A stretch of DNA of 63,827 bases from Lachnospiraceae bacterium (GTDB lineage: Bacteria > Bacillota > Clostridia > Lachnospirales > Lachnospiraceae). Below are positions 8,299 through 17,921 of this stretch, piece by piece (within the stretch, counting starts at the first letter, position 1; each line of letters starts with the position of its first letter). The notes below the pieces were generated by a model. The model saw only the letters and a list, made by a program, of their open reading frames with translations, was not told the DNA's origin and made no database searches. A program made the position numbers and the translations under genes. The stretch spans positions 1 to 63,827 of the forward strand of contig SVEH01000021.1 in assembly GCA_015057455.1 (NCBI GenBank). The letters run 5' to 3'.

Positions 8299-8330
8299 AG
8301 ATATATCCCTTAGGGGGATATATCTATATA
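8299..8330 (+). terminator. Hairpin after the surface-protein gene
   Basis: AGATATATCCC pairs with GGGATATATCT across a short loop at 8299-8325. Only a weak T-rich tail follows, so termination is possible but not certain. Confidence 0.4.
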
Positions 8331-8389
8331 GAGTATTTATAGGAGATGGCAATAATAATGTAAGTGTGTTTGCGTTAGGGAGGGAGTTT

Positions 8390-9898
8390 ATGAAAAAGAA
8401 TATTTTTATAGTATTATTATGCATTATGAGTTTTTCTTTTTCAATGGATGCATATGCAGCGTATCCTGCAAAATATAGTGCAGTTAGTAGAGGCTATGTA
8501 ACGGCACCTAAAAATCAAGGGGGATATGGTACCTGTTATGCGTTTTCAGCTATTTCTGCCATTGAAACAAATTTATTAAAGAATAAAAAGGTTGCTAAAA
8601 CTATTGATTTGTCAGAATATCACTTGGTATATAGTTTGTTTAAGGAACAAGGTTATAATATTAAAAATGTGGCTTCTTATGGTATGCAACCGGAAGAAGT
8701 GCATAGGTTTTTAACTGGTGGTATGAATATAACAACTGAAAGTAAAATAGGCTATAGCTTGGTAAAAAAAGGTACTACTCCAAGTGCAACAGCACTAGAT
8801 TCTGGTACAGTTGTTGTAAAAAATGCATATAGGATTAGTTATTCAAAGGATAATGTGAAAGGATTTATAGGAAAATATGGCTCAGCTATTGTTGCAGCCC
8901 ATGTAAGAGGATTATATTTTGACACAAAAATTAAGAATTATAATTGTACAGTTGAAAATGATAAATTAATTGATCATAGCTTTGTAATTGTGGGTTGGGA
9001 TGATAATTATTCAAGAAATAATTTCAAATATAAACCAAAAAACAATGGTGCATGGTTGTGTAAAAATAGTGGAGGAAATAGTGCAATAAAAGAAGGCTAT
9101 TTCTGGATGTCTTATGAAAGCAAAAGTGTATATGATACTATATATGCGTATGAAGCAGATATTAGCTCAGGATATTATTCAACTTATAAATATGATAGTA
9201 ATAAAAGTAATTTAGCAATGAAAAATGTAAGAGTGCAAACTAATATATATACAGCAAAACAAGATGAATTATTAACTAATGTTATGATGTATGTTGAAGA
9301 TGTAAGATGTAATTATAATATTTATTATTATCCAGGAGATGTTACGACAGAAGAAGTAGCTGATTATAAGGATAAATCAACGTTACTGAAAAGTGGAACA
9401 ACGTATTATCGTGGTTATTATACAGTTGATGTTGCTAAAACAATATTATTAAGTAAAGGTCAGGAGTATTCAATAATTGTTGAAATGACAAATTATATTG
9501 GTAATAAGGCAACATTTGCATATAGTAGTTCTACAGATGTAAATAACAAAAGTTATGTAGTGTATGAAGACGAAGATAAATGGAAGGATATAGCCAGTGA
9601 TAGTTATACTTGCAAGATAAGAGTTGGAACAAAAAGAGCAATGGAGACAGCATTTACAAGATACTCTGCAAGAACAGTAATAGTAACTGCTAATACTACG
9701 GCACATATAGCCAAGAAAAAGTATTTATTTAGAATAGAAAATGCAGCAGGTAAAGTTTATTTAAATACAGGTTGTGTTAATAGTAATAGATTGGTGTGGC
9801 AACCTACTGTAAAGGGCACATATATAGTGAAAGTTTATTGCAAGGATTTAAATACTGGTAAATTATATGGTAGAGCAAAATATTATACATTTAAGTAA
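8390..9898 (+). CDS. Secreted papain-like (C1A) cysteine protease
   Basis: A 502-residue exported protease. The signal peptide is at residues 1 to about 24 (ending ...DAYAA). The papain-like domain carries the oxyanion Gln43 and nucleophile Cys49 (KNQGGYGTCYAFSA), His196 (DHSFVIVGWDD) and Asn226 (WLCKNSGG), so the full catalytic set is present. About 240 residues follow, rich in Tyr and Thr and probably beta-structured, of the kind found after C1 domains in gut Clostridia, perhaps for binding to a surface or substrate. There is no visible pro-region. The start at 8390 is chosen over ATG 8366 because GGAGGGAG (8379-8386) immediately precedes it and the signal peptide then begins MKKN. It lies in a cluster of exported proteases. 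Confidence 0.85.
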   Translation: MKKNIFIVLLCIMSFSFSMDAYAAYPAKYSAVSRGYVTAPKNQGGYGTCYAFSAISAIETNLLKNKKVAKTIDLSEYHLVYSLFKEQGYNIKNVASYGMQPEEVHRFLTGGMNITTESKIGYSLVKKGTTPSATALDSGTVVVKNAYRISYSKDNVKGFIGKYGSAIVAAHVRGLYFDTKIKNYNCTVENDKLIDHSFVIVGWDDNYSRNNFKYKPKNNGAWLCKNSGGNSAIKEGYFWMSYESKSVYDTIYAYEADISSGYYSTYKYDSNKSNLAMKNVRVQTNIYTAKQDELLTNVMMYVEDVRCNYNIYYYPGDVTTEEVADYKDKSTLLKSGTTYYRGYYTVDVAKTILLSKGQEYSIIVEMTNYIGNKATFAYSSSTDVNNKSYVVYEDEDKWKDIASDSYTCKIRVGTKRAMETAFTRYSARTVIVTANTTAHIAKKKYLFRIENAAGKVYLNTGCVNSNRLVWQPTVKGTYIVKVYCKDLNTGKLYGRAKYYTFK

Positions 9899-10028
9899 AG
9901 TGGTTGTTTATGATGGAATTGTGAAAAAGTGAATTAAAATTCAATCTTAGACAATTTAATTAGTAAATTTTTTAGGGACTGAATCTTGTGAACTGGAAAT
10001 ATTGGTAGTTTAATTGGGCAACTTTTTT

Positions 10029-10071
10029 GGACTGAATTCTGTATTGTACAGGGTTCGGTCCTTTTATTTTG
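10029..10071 (+). terminator. Intrinsic terminator after the C1A protease gene
   Basis: GGACTGAATTCTGT pairs with ACAGGGTTCGGTCC (14 bp including G-U pairs, ATTGT loop) and is followed by TTTTATTTT. Confidence 0.75.
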
Positions 10072-10080
10072 CTTTTAAAA

Positions 10081-10138
10081 TAGAGAAGGCTTTGCTAGTG
10101 ACTTGTTATCTTTGTTCTGTAGAACAAAAACTTCTCTA
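10081..10138 (+). other. Nested hairpin element of unknown role
   Basis: Outer stem TAGAGAAG (10081-10088) pairs with CTTCTCTA (10131-10138). It encloses an inner perfect hairpin TTTGTTC...GAACAAA (10111-10128). There is no T tract, so it is not an ordinary terminator. It lies about 210 bases before the lipoprotein gene. Confidence 0.3.
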
Positions 10139-10351
10139 GAGGATGAACGCAAATTCGATAATTTTATAAAAAATTTATAATTATTTATAATGAATTAATT
10201 GATTAATAAAATGGTTTGGCCTAAAATTAATTGAACTTATAAAAAGGAAAAATGTTTATTTCTAAGATGATTGTAGCATTAAGAAATGTAAGATTTACTT
10301 AAAAATAACATTTTAACGTAGTATAAATAATGATAAGAAATGAGGATAATT

Positions 10352-11626
10352 ATGAAAAAAACAAGAGGGTTTATGGTTGTACTTTTAATGGTGTTTATAT
10401 GTTGTTTTTCTACAGGGTGTAGTAATGAAGTGGAGATTACAATGGATGAACAAGGAAAAGGTGTTATTAATTACAAGGTTGTATTAGATAAGGATGCTGT
10501 AGAAACTACAGCTTATACTAGGTTTAATACATTAGATGAATTAGCTGATGGTTTAAGAGAGAAAATTGAACCAGAAACTAATCTTGAAGTTAGAGCAGAT
10601 AAAACATCTAGTACAGAAAAGGATTATTTGATTATAAGCCAAAGTTTTGATTCTGTTGAAGATTATGAAAAGAATATTGAGAATGTGATTTCAAGATATA
10701 ATATGATGGTTTCAAGCGGAGATATGGAAGACATGTTTGGCTATACAGAACAAGTAGATTATAGCGAATATTTAGTGTCAGCATTAAAGGAATATTTACA
10801 AGAGAACGTCATTCAAGTAGATGAGAATGAACGTAATGTAAGAAAATTTGCTAAGACAATGAAACAATATATGGCAATGGGATATTATGATGATTTTGAA
10901 GAGAGATCAAAGGATGATGAATTTTATAATGTAAAGATTGAAGAAGAAAATGGCAATAAAAAATTAAAAGTGAATTATATGGCGATGATATATATTTTTA
11001 TGTATATGAGAAAACTTGCTGAAACATATAGTAATGATATATTTAATAATCAAAACATTGCTGATGCATCATTATCAATTAATGGAGAAGAAACAAAAGC
11101 TATATTAAAGCAAACATTTGTAGGTATAAATTTGGCTGGAGATATTAAAGCAGCATTAGATAAGAAATTTAATTCAAATGTGACTAATTATAATATGAAA
11201 GATTTCTCACCTGTATTAACAGCAAAATTATTTACAGATGAATATGGTGAGAAGTTTCAAAAAGAGTATAATAAGCAAAGCTCTATATTTGAAGAGAATA
11301 AAGCAAAAGATGCAATTGACATAGGTGTTGATATATATGAAGAATTGTATAAAGAGAGAGAAACTCTTTATAAAGTTACATTTGGTAATAACACAGTATC
11401 TGTAGATAGAGATGGATTTTTTGAAAATATGGAAGATGGTTGTTTAGTAGTAGCCAATAAGAATATAAAAGGTAATGGACTAAAAGAACACAACAATGTA
11501 TTTTCTAAAGATTTAGATAGTACACCATTTACAGGAGATAATATTCCAGTTATGTGGTTATTAGTATTGGCTGCAATGTCAGTTATGATGATGACTTATG
11601 CTATATATAGCAGAATGAGAAAATAA
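10352..11626 (+). CDS. Lipoprotein with C-terminal membrane helix, function unknown
   Basis: A 424-residue exported protein. The signal sequence ends in a lipobox, FSTGCSN, with the lipid-carrying Cys near residue 23. The body is acidic and Lys-rich with no catalytic motif I recognise. A second hydrophobic helix (IPVMWLLVLAAMSVMMM) sits at the C-terminus before Arg-Met-Arg-Lys, so both ends would be held in the membrane. ATG 10352 is preferred over ATG 10340 because TGAGGA (10341-10346) precedes it. Its stop lies 80 bases upstream of the clostripain gene at 11707 with no terminator between, so the two may be co-transcribed and functionally linked. Confidence 0.7.
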   Translation: MKKTRGFMVVLLMVFICCFSTGCSNEVEITMDEQGKGVINYKVVLDKDAVETTAYTRFNTLDELADGLREKIEPETNLEVRADKTSSTEKDYLIISQSFDSVEDYEKNIENVISRYNMMVSSGDMEDMFGYTEQVDYSEYLVSALKEYLQENVIQVDENERNVRKFAKTMKQYMAMGYYDDFEERSKDDEFYNVKIEEENGNKKLKVNYMAMIYIFMYMRKLAETYSNDIFNNQNIADASLSINGEETKAILKQTFVGINLAGDIKAALDKKFNSNVTNYNMKDFSPVLTAKLFTDEYGEKFQKEYNKQSSIFEENKAKDAIDIGVDIYEELYKERETLYKVTFGNNTVSVDRDGFFENMEDGCLVVANKNIKGNGLKEHNNVFSKDLDSTPFTGDNIPVMWLLVLAAMSVMMMTYAIYSRMRK

Positions 11627-11706
11627 TATAATGATATAATGCATATCAAAAAGTAGAATTAAATATGAGTTATGGAATTAGTAATATATATGAGCGGAGG
11701 AAGAGT

Positions 11707-13875
11707 ATGAACAAGAGTATAAAAAAAACAGTTGCTATGTTGGCAATGGGGGCAGTTGTTGCAACAACATTGTTAGGTAGAAATATAATTACATCTAGTG
11801 CAGATGAGGTTGAAAAGAAATATGTACGTGATAATCACTTGGGAGTAAATGAAAAGGGTGATTTAGTAATTACAAGAAATGAGCTTGGAAATGAACCAAT
11901 GGGAAAACAAGATGCATGGACAATATTTGTTTATATGTGCGGAAGTGATTTGGAATCATGGGGAGGTTCAGCGACATTAGATATTAAAGAAATGATAGCA
12001 GCTAATACAAATGAAAATGTAAATATTATAATACAAACAGGCGGTGCCTCAGAGTGGCAAGAATTTGGAATTAGTTCTAAGAATATTGAAAGATATATTG
12101 TAGATGAAAATACTCTAAAGAAACTTGAAAGTTTACCAAATGCCAGTATGGCAGAAGCTAGTACACTAGAGAATTTTGTAAGTTGGGGTGTTGAAAAATA
12201 TCCTGCAGAACATATGGGAATGATTTATTGGAATCATGGTGGCGGAAGTATATATGGTGCATGTAGTGATGAGAATTATGAAGGAATGTTAACACTAAGC
12301 GAATTTGAAATGGCTATGTCAAATGCAACAAAGAAAATGACTGATAAGTTTGATTTTATTGGTTTTGATGCTTGCTTAATGGCAACTATAGAAGCAGCTA
12401 ATACATTTGTTCCATATGCAGAATATATGATAGCATCTGAAGAATCTGAATCAGCAACTGGATGGACTTACACTGAAATAGTTAATGCATTGGTAGCAAA
12501 TCCTGATTTAGATGTAAAAGAGTTAGGAAAAGTAATTATTAATTCATTTATTGAAGATAATATTAAACTTGGAACAGAAGATATGGCGACTTTATCTATG
12601 ACGGACTTATCTAAAATTGATGCTGTTTTAGTTGAATTTAATAAAGTTGCTAAGAAAATGTATGAAATGAGTGCAACTGAAGAAGATATGACATTGTTTA
12701 CAAAATTAGCATATATGGCAGAAAATTATTCTGAAGGTTCAGGTTTTGACATGATTGATTTTACAGATTATATGCTAAATATAGTAGATTTAATTCCCGA
12801 AGCACAAACTGTTGCAGATTTAATGGAAGCAGCAATTGTATATGAACGTCATGGTGAGATATTTATGGATACAAAGGGATTAACATTCTATTATTGTTAT
12901 GGAAATATGACTATGAGTGATATGAACATTTTAAGAAATATAACAATTAGTCCATATTTATTAAACTTTATTGAAAAGTTAGCATATGGTGCAATAAAAG
13001 ATGGCTCAATAGAAGGTTTTACATCAAATAGTTGGGAAAAGAATGAATATTATTATGATGAGAATTATGATTTTGTTAAATATGAGTTTCAGGAGATGTT
13101 AGATTACTCAGAGGTTTTATGTAATTCAGAGTATTTTAAAAAAGCTACATTTGATGAAGTATGGTATGAGTGGTTTAAGGATTTTGATAACTTTGACTAT
13201 TACGAAGATTTTGAAGATTATGAATATGATGGAATATATGCAGAGTCAGATGAAGATGATATTTTTATAGATGAAGACGCTATTGTTGTAGATATGGGAA
13301 TAGATGTTAATTTAAATTTAGGTTCAGGAATAGAGTTGCATGGTGTAACATTAACTAATGATTTCTCATTGGCTGATTTAAGAAAGGTTGCAAAGGCAAA
13401 TTATAAAGTAGTTGTAAATGATGGTACTACAAGAAAAGTAATTGGAGATTTAGGTTCTATAGAAGAAAATGCATCATACACAGGTACATGGTTTGCTCTA
13501 AGCAATGGTAGTCTTATTAATGCAGAGAAGATGAACGAAGGAAATGGACTTACAATGTATAAGGCAAACGTTCTTATTGACGGAAAAGATTCTTTTATAT
13601 ATTTTGTATCTGATAAAAAGAACAATGTACTTGTATTAGGTACTTGGAGTGGTATGGACAAAAAGAATAAATCAGCGGGAAGAATAATGCCAGAGATTAA
13701 GGATGGTGCAGTAATTACACCTGTTTATACAACTATTACTTCTAATGGAAAGGTTATAAAAACTGTTGGAGAGGAAGTTGTTGCAAGGGGCAAAGTAATT
13801 AAACCAGTTGAATTAAAGGACTGCTCATTTATCGTAGAAATGACAGATGCTTTCGGCAACAAAAACTTTAGATAA
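11707..13875 (+). CDS. Secreted clostripain-family (C11) cysteine protease, paralogue 1
   Basis: A 722-residue exported peptidase of clan CD, family C11. Such enzymes cleave after Arg or Lys using a His/Cys dyad. The dyad is visible: His177 in YWNHGGG and Cys223 in GFDACLM, separated by the usual distance and preceded by WGVEKYPAEHMG. An N-terminal signal or anchor segment spans about residues 7-33. The domain begins near DAWTIFVYMCGSDLES. A very acidic stretch (about 485-525) could bind cations. ATG 11707 is chosen because GCGGAGG ends at 11700; the frame extends upstream but without a better ribosome-binding site. A paralogue of similar layout lies at 21875-23824. Confidence 0.85.
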   Translation: MNKSIKKTVAMLAMGAVVATTLLGRNIITSSADEVEKKYVRDNHLGVNEKGDLVITRNELGNEPMGKQDAWTIFVYMCGSDLESWGGSATLDIKEMIAANTNENVNIIIQTGGASEWQEFGISSKNIERYIVDENTLKKLESLPNASMAEASTLENFVSWGVEKYPAEHMGMIYWNHGGGSIYGACSDENYEGMLTLSEFEMAMSNATKKMTDKFDFIGFDACLMATIEAANTFVPYAEYMIASEESESATGWTYTEIVNALVANPDLDVKELGKVIINSFIEDNIKLGTEDMATLSMTDLSKIDAVLVEFNKVAKKMYEMSATEEDMTLFTKLAYMAENYSEGSGFDMIDFTDYMLNIVDLIPEAQTVADLMEAAIVYERHGEIFMDTKGLTFYYCYGNMTMSDMNILRNITISPYLLNFIEKLAYGAIKDGSIEGFTSNSWEKNEYYYDENYDFVKYEFQEMLDYSEVLCNSEYFKKATFDEVWYEWFKDFDNFDYYEDFEDYEYDGIYAESDEDDIFIDEDAIVVDMGIDVNLNLGSGIELHGVTLTNDFSLADLRKVAKANYKVVVNDGTTRKVIGDLGSIEENASYTGTWFALSNGSLINAEKMNEGNGLTMYKANVLIDGKDSFIYFVSDKKNNVLVLGTWSGMDKKNKSAGRIMPEIKDGAVITPVYTTITSNGKVIKTVGEEVVARGKVIKPVELKDCSFIVEMTDAFGNKNFR

Positions 13876-13905
13876 ATATAATACGCTTAAAATTAAACAA
13901 ATTAT

Positions 13906-14026
13906 AATTTGTAGGTTTTGGCCCCTGTCATTCGACAGGGGTCTGGTTAATTTTGAGCTTCGCTCAAAATTGGGGTTTTTTAAGCTACTATATTATTAAT
14001 TTGAGCTATCGCTCAAATTAGGGTCA
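13906..14026 (+). repeat. Composite palindromic intergenic repeat, copy B (includes a terminator)
   Basis: Three hairpins in a row: CCCCTGTC/GACAGGGG (13922-13941), AATTTTGAGC/GCTCAAAATT (13949-13971) and AATTTGAGC/GCTCAAATT (13998-14019). The second is followed by GGGGTTTTTT and should terminate transcription of the clostripain gene. The first and third hairpins and the flanking words AATTTGTAGG and AAATTAGGG-TCA recur in the opposite orientation at 297-392. Confidence 0.65.
13949..13981 (+). terminator. Terminator within repeat copy B
   Basis: A 10-bp perfect stem, AATTTTGAGC/GCTCAAAATT, with a TTC loop, followed by GGGGTTTTTT. Confidence 0.7.
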
Positions 14027-14173
14027 TTTAGCTTGGCGAAATTTATATAGTTAATATTGAGAAAAATTTTTGAGTATACTATAATGTTTAATTGGGAGCG
14101 CGTCCAGAAAATTAGTGATTATATTTTTAGGTGGAGTATAGTAGGTAAGATATTTACAGATAGGAGAATGGGT

Positions 14174-14953
14174 ATGGAATTGTTTATTGTAATTTTGGTA
14201 TGTTTTATGGCAGGTGCAGGGGCTGGTATTGGAACTGGTTTTGCAGGTATGAGTGCAGCAGCAGTTGTTGGACCAATGCTAACTACTTTTTTAGATATTC
14301 CAGCGTATGAGGCAGTTGGTATTGGATTAATTAGTGATGTTTTAGCAAGTGCTATTAGTGCTTATACATATAAAAAAGGTGGCAATTTAGATGTTAAGAA
14401 TAGTTTGCCAATGATGTTAAGTGTACTTATTGTAACTGTGATTGGTAGTTTAGTGGCTAGTTTCCTTCCAGAAAAGGCTATGAGTAGTACCATGCAGTTT
14501 GCTATGATTTTTATAGGTCTTAGATTTTTATTAAAGCCAGTTACAACAACTAAGGAGCAGATGGCAGAGATTTCTAGAAAAGAAAGACTTATAAAGTCTA
14601 TTATAGGTGGCTGTTTTATAGGATTTATATGTGGATTTGTTGGTGCGGGTGGCGGAATGATGATGTTATTTGTATTAACTACATTCCTTGGTTACCAGAT
14701 GCACATGGCAGTAGGAACAAGTGTATTTATAATGGCATTTACAGCATTAACAGGAGCTATAAGTCATTTTGCAATTGGCGGTATGCCAGATATATTAATT
14801 ATGATTTTGTGTGTTGTATTTACTCTTTTATGGGCAAGAATAGCAGCATATATTGCCAATAAATCAGACGCCAAGACACTAAATCGAGTTGTTGGAATTG
14901 TAATGATTGTTACAAGTGTTGTAATTCTAACAGTAAATTATATAAAATTCTAA
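14174..14953 (+). CDS. TauE/SafE-family membrane permease
   Basis: A 259-residue integral membrane protein with about seven to eight hydrophobic helices in two related halves, matching the TauE/SafE (formerly DUF81) family. Members export or import sulfite, sulfonates or other small anions; the substrate cannot be told from sequence. Glycine-rich helix starts (GAGAGIGTGFAGMSAAAVVG near the N-terminus and GFVGAGGGMMM in the second half) are typical. The frame is open upstream from 14057, but ATG 14174 has TAGGAG (14161-14166) at a 7-base distance and gives the normal family length and a helix at the N-terminus. It stands alone between the repeat and the DHH gene. Confidence 0.8.
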   Translation: MELFIVILVCFMAGAGAGIGTGFAGMSAAAVVGPMLTTFLDIPAYEAVGIGLISDVLASAISAYTYKKGGNLDVKNSLPMMLSVLIVTVIGSLVASFLPEKAMSSTMQFAMIFIGLRFLLKPVTTTKEQMAEISRKERLIKSIIGGCFIGFICGFVGAGGGMMMLFVLTTFLGYQMHMAVGTSVFIMAFTALTGAISHFAIGGMPDILIMILCVVFTLLWARIAAYIANKSDAKTLNRVVGIVMIVTSVVILTVNYIKF

Positions 14954-15136
14954 CAACAAACACATAAAACTGTGTGGCAAAGGATAGAATTCGTAATTAA
15001 AATTAAACAATTTAGAAAAAAATGGAAAATTTTAAAAAAATTAGTGCATTTCTTCAAAATGTAGTGTATAATGATTTGCAAAGCTATTAAAATATGAATA
15101 CATGCGGTTAGTATCAACGCAGAAATGAGGAAATGT

Positions 15137-16069
15137 ATGAGTCAAAAATATCGTTTGATTACGAGAAGTGACTTTGATGGACTTGTTTGCGCAATGATCC
15201 TGAAAGAGTTAGACATGATAGATGATATTAAGTTCGTTCATCCGAAAGATATGCAAGATGGTAAAATTAAGGTTACTAGTAGAGACATATCTACTAACTT
15301 GCCTTACGTAAAGGGAGTTCATCTAGCTTTTGATCACCATTTGAGTGAAATGACTAGATTCAATAATAAGATTCAGAAGAATCATATATTTGATCCCAAC
15401 GCACCTAGTGCTGCTAGGTTAGTTTATGAGTATTTTAATGGAAGTGTTAGATTAAAAAAGGTATCTAAGGAGATTATGGCTGCAGTCGATAAGTCAGATT
15501 CTGCTAGATTCACAAAAGAGGATGTTTTAAACCCACAAAAGTGGGTACTGTTAAATTACATAATGGATGCTAGAAGTGGATTCGGTAGGTTTAAGAATTT
15601 TAGAATATCTAATTATCAGCTTATGATGGAGCTTATTGGATATTGTTTAGATCATCCAGTTGAGAAAGTGTTACAGTTGCCTGATGTGAAAGAACGTGTA
15701 GATATGTATTTTAAACAACAAGAACCGTTTAAAAAACAGATACAAAAGGTTCATCGAATAGAAGGCGATGTTGTTGTGTTGTATTTGAAAGATGAAGATG
15801 TAATTTATACAGGAAATAGATTTATGGTATATGCTATGTATCCAGAGGCTAAGATATCAGTTCATGTTATGTGGGGATATCGTAAGCAAAATACGGCAAT
15901 TACTATAGGAAAGTCTATTATTAATAAAGATTCTAATGTAAATATTGGTGATATATGTCTTGAGTATGGTGGCGGCGGTCATCGTAATGCAGGAACATGT
16001 CAGATTCCTAATGATAAGGTTGATGAGATATTGCCACAAATTATAAAAAGACTTAATGGGAAAGGCTAG
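15137..16069 (+). CDS. DHH-family phosphoesterase
   Basis: A 310-residue cytoplasmic protein with a DHH domain (RSDFDGLVCA near residue 10 and the name-giving FDHH near residue 64) and a C-terminal DHHA1 domain marked by GGGGHRNAGTC (about 281-291). The family includes nanoRNases, pyrophosphatases and cyclic-dinucleotide phosphodiesterases, all manganese-dependent. This protein lacks membrane, PAS or GGDEF segments, so it is not a GdpP. The exact substrate is unknown; nanoRNA or oligonucleotide cleavage is a fair guess. GAAATGAGG (15122-15130) sets the start at ATG 15137 rather than 15125. It is followed 60 bases later by RNase HI, suggesting a nucleic-acid degradation pair. Confidence 0.8.
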   Translation: MSQKYRLITRSDFDGLVCAMILKELDMIDDIKFVHPKDMQDGKIKVTSRDISTNLPYVKGVHLAFDHHLSEMTRFNNKIQKNHIFDPNAPSAARLVYEYFNGSVRLKKVSKEIMAAVDKSDSARFTKEDVLNPQKWVLLNYIMDARSGFGRFKNFRISNYQLMMELIGYCLDHPVEKVLQLPDVKERVDMYFKQQEPFKKQIQKVHRIEGDVVVLYLKDEDVIYTGNRFMVYAMYPEAKISVHVMWGYRKQNTAITIGKSIINKDSNVNIGDICLEYGGGGHRNAGTCQIPNDKVDEILPQIIKRLNGKG

Positions 16070-16129
16070 TACTATTAAGTTTCTTATTGGTATGTTTAAA
16101 GAATATATAACAGAAGGGAAAGTTGTTAA

Positions 16130-16615
16130 ATGGAGGTAAGTATATATACTGATGGTTCAGCAAGAGGGAATCCAGATGGACCAGGTGGTTATGGTACAAT
16201 ACTTGTATTTGTAGATTCAAAAGGAATAGAGCACAAGAAGGAAATTAGTGCTGGATATAAAAGAACAACGAATAATAGAATGGAGCTTCTTGCCGCAATA
16301 GTTGGGTTAGAGGCTCTTAATAGACCTTGTAAAGTGAAACTATATTCAGATTCACAATATTTAGTTAAGGCATTTAACGATCATTGGATAGATGGTTGGA
16401 TTAAGAAGGGCTGGAGAAGAGGTAAGAATGAGCCAGTTAAGAATGTTGATTTGTGGAAACGAATGTTAGAAGCAAGGTCTAAACATGAAGTTGAATTTAT
16501 ATGGGTAAAAGGCCATGCAGGTCATGAGCAGAATGAAAGATGTGATTATCTTGCAACAACTGCAGCTGATCAACCACAAGAGTTGCTGTTAGTAGATGCA
16601 GGTGTAGATAATTAA
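16130..16615 (+). CDS. rnhA: Ribonuclease HI
   Basis: A 161-residue type 1 RNase H that removes RNA from RNA-DNA hybrids in the cytoplasm. The acidic metal-binding residues are visible: Asp8 in YTDGSARGNP, Glu52 in TTNNRMELLAA, Asp74 in YSDSQYLV, and the last Asp in NERCDYLA. The basic helix region (WIKKGWRRGKNEPVKN) and the WVKGHAGH loop match the E. coli-type enzyme, and the length is normal. Transcription likely ends at the hairpin 16761-16807. Confidence 0.93.
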   Translation: MEVSIYTDGSARGNPDGPGGYGTILVFVDSKGIEHKKEISAGYKRTTNNRMELLAAIVGLEALNRPCKVKLYSDSQYLVKAFNDHWIDGWIKKGWRRGKNEPVKNVDLWKRMLEARSKHEVEFIWVKGHAGHEQNERCDYLATTAADQPQELLLVDAGVDN

Positions 16616-16760
16616 ATGCTAGATAGTAAATAATAATAATTAAAGGCTATGTGATATATAATATAGTATTTAATATATTATAGGGTATATTTTGTTTATG
16701 CAGATGTTTGATAGTAAGACAATATTAAGTGAATAGATAAAATATAATAAAAATAAAGTT

Positions 16761-16807
16761 AGGGCTGTGAATAATTGATTTGTATATTTCAAAATCACAG
16801 TCCTTTT
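16761..16807 (+). terminator. Intrinsic terminator after rnhA
   Basis: AGGGCTGTGA (16761-16770) pairs with TCACAGTCCT (16795-16804), followed by TTTT. It abuts the ribosome-binding site of the next gene. Confidence 0.65.
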
Positions 16808-16818
16808 TAGGAGAATAT

Positions 16819-17883
16819 ATGAGTAAGAAGAATATGAATAGGAAGAAAAATCAGGCGAAAAATAGCGCAAATACAAAAAGTGCATCATCCCAAGATAAAA
16901 AAAATGATAAAGAAATACATATGGATAATAAAGTAGATGATGATTTAAAAGATAATAATAAAGTTATGAATAACGCTGGCAATAAAAAGAAAAGGATTGA
17001 AACAGATAACAGTAAAATAAAAGAGTATAGTTTAATAAAGAAAATTGCTATAGTGTGGATTGTAATTGGTATAATTATTATTTTATTATATGTAGGAAAT
17101 AATAAAATTGATGTAACAGAACATGTGTATAAGACAGATAAAATATCAAAGAAATTAGATGGTTTTACTATAGTTCAGATTTCTGATTTACATAATAAAG
17201 AGTTTGGAAAGAATAATCGTAAGTTGATTGCAAAGGTAAGAGAAGCTAGACCAGATATTATTGTTATTACAGGAGATATAATTGATTTTAACAAAACTAA
17301 CGTAGATATTGCAGTAAATACAGCAAAAAGGTTAAGTGATATTGCTGTGACATATTATGTTACAGGAAACCATGAATATGGAATTAATGCAAATAGTTTA
17401 GATAAATTAATGAAAGGTCTAGAAAATGCAGGTGTTATTATTATGCAAAATAGACTTGAGATAATTAATGATAATATGTGTGTAATAGGCTTGGATGAAA
17501 GAGAGATTATTGGATATGGTGGAGAAGCCTACTCAAAAGGTACGCCAAAAAGAACTATAGAAAGTTTAATAGAGGCAGCTGATGTAGAAAAGGACAAATT
17601 AAAGATATTGTTGTCTCATGAACCGCAAATATATAAGAAATATGAGTTATGTGATATTGTATTTACGGGACATGCTCATGGAGGACAGTTTAGAATTCCA
17701 TTTGTTAATAAAGGATTTGTAGCGCCAGACCAAGGATTTTTTCCTAAATATACAGAGGGACGACATGATTATAAAGGATCTACAATGTATATAAGTAGAG
17801 GTCTTGGTAATAGTATAATACCACAAAGAATATTTAATAATCCTGAGATTGTAAAAGTAGAGATTAATTATAAAAAAGATTGA
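16819..17883 (+). CDS. Membrane-anchored metallophosphoesterase (calcineurin-like)
   Basis: A 354-residue protein with a cytoplasmic Lys/Asn/Asp-rich N-terminal tail (about 70 residues), one membrane helix (IAIVWIVIGIIIILLYV) and an external calcineurin-type phosphoesterase domain. Metal and catalytic motifs are VQISDLHN, VITGDIIDF, TGNHEYG, LLSHEP and TGHAHGGQ. This is the YkuE/YaeI-like branch, in which known members act on lipid or wall-linked phosphates; the substrate here is not known. ATG 16819 follows TAGGAGAA, and the in-frame codons upstream overlap the terminator of rnhA, so they are rejected. Confidence 0.85.
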   Translation: MSKKNMNRKKNQAKNSANTKSASSQDKKNDKEIHMDNKVDDDLKDNNKVMNNAGNKKKRIETDNSKIKEYSLIKKIAIVWIVIGIIIILLYVGNNKIDVTEHVYKTDKISKKLDGFTIVQISDLHNKEFGKNNRKLIAKVREARPDIIVITGDIIDFNKTNVDIAVNTAKRLSDIAVTYYVTGNHEYGINANSLDKLMKGLENAGVIIMQNRLEIINDNMCVIGLDEREIIGYGGEAYSKGTPKRTIESLIEAADVEKDKLKILLSHEPQIYKKYELCDIVFTGHAHGGQFRIPFVNKGFVAPDQGFFPKYTEGRHDYKGSTMYISRGLGNSIIPQRIFNNPEIVKVEINYKKD

Positions 17884-17884
17884 T

Positions 17885-17921
17885 AATAGCCATAAATAGT
17901 TCTAAATAGCCATAAATAGTT
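17885..17921 (+). repeat. Short direct tandem duplication, 20-bp period
   Basis: The word AATAGCCATAAATAGTT occurs twice with a 20-base period immediately after the phosphoesterase stop codon. A simple slippage duplication; no function is apparent. Confidence 0.6.

Larger units (their letters stand above)
9899..10351. other. About 450-base intergenic region with terminator and structured elements
   Basis: Holds an imperfect duplication (TTTTTTAGGGACTGAATC near 9967 and TTTTTTGGACTGAATTC near 10023), the strong terminator 10029-10071, and a nested hairpin at 10081-10138. No coding frame is seen. Confidence 0.5.

Noticed and set aside
8074..8424. Minus-strand open frame spanning the end of the surface protein and start of the C1A protease
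   Set aside because: Overlaps two plus-strand coding ends and a hairpin; low-complexity composition and no ribosome-binding site.
10029..10071. T-box or riboswitch suggested by the GGACTGAA repeats before the lipoprotein gene
   Set aside because: No T-box bulge sequence or known aptamer core was recognised; the element is well explained as a terminator of the preceding gene.
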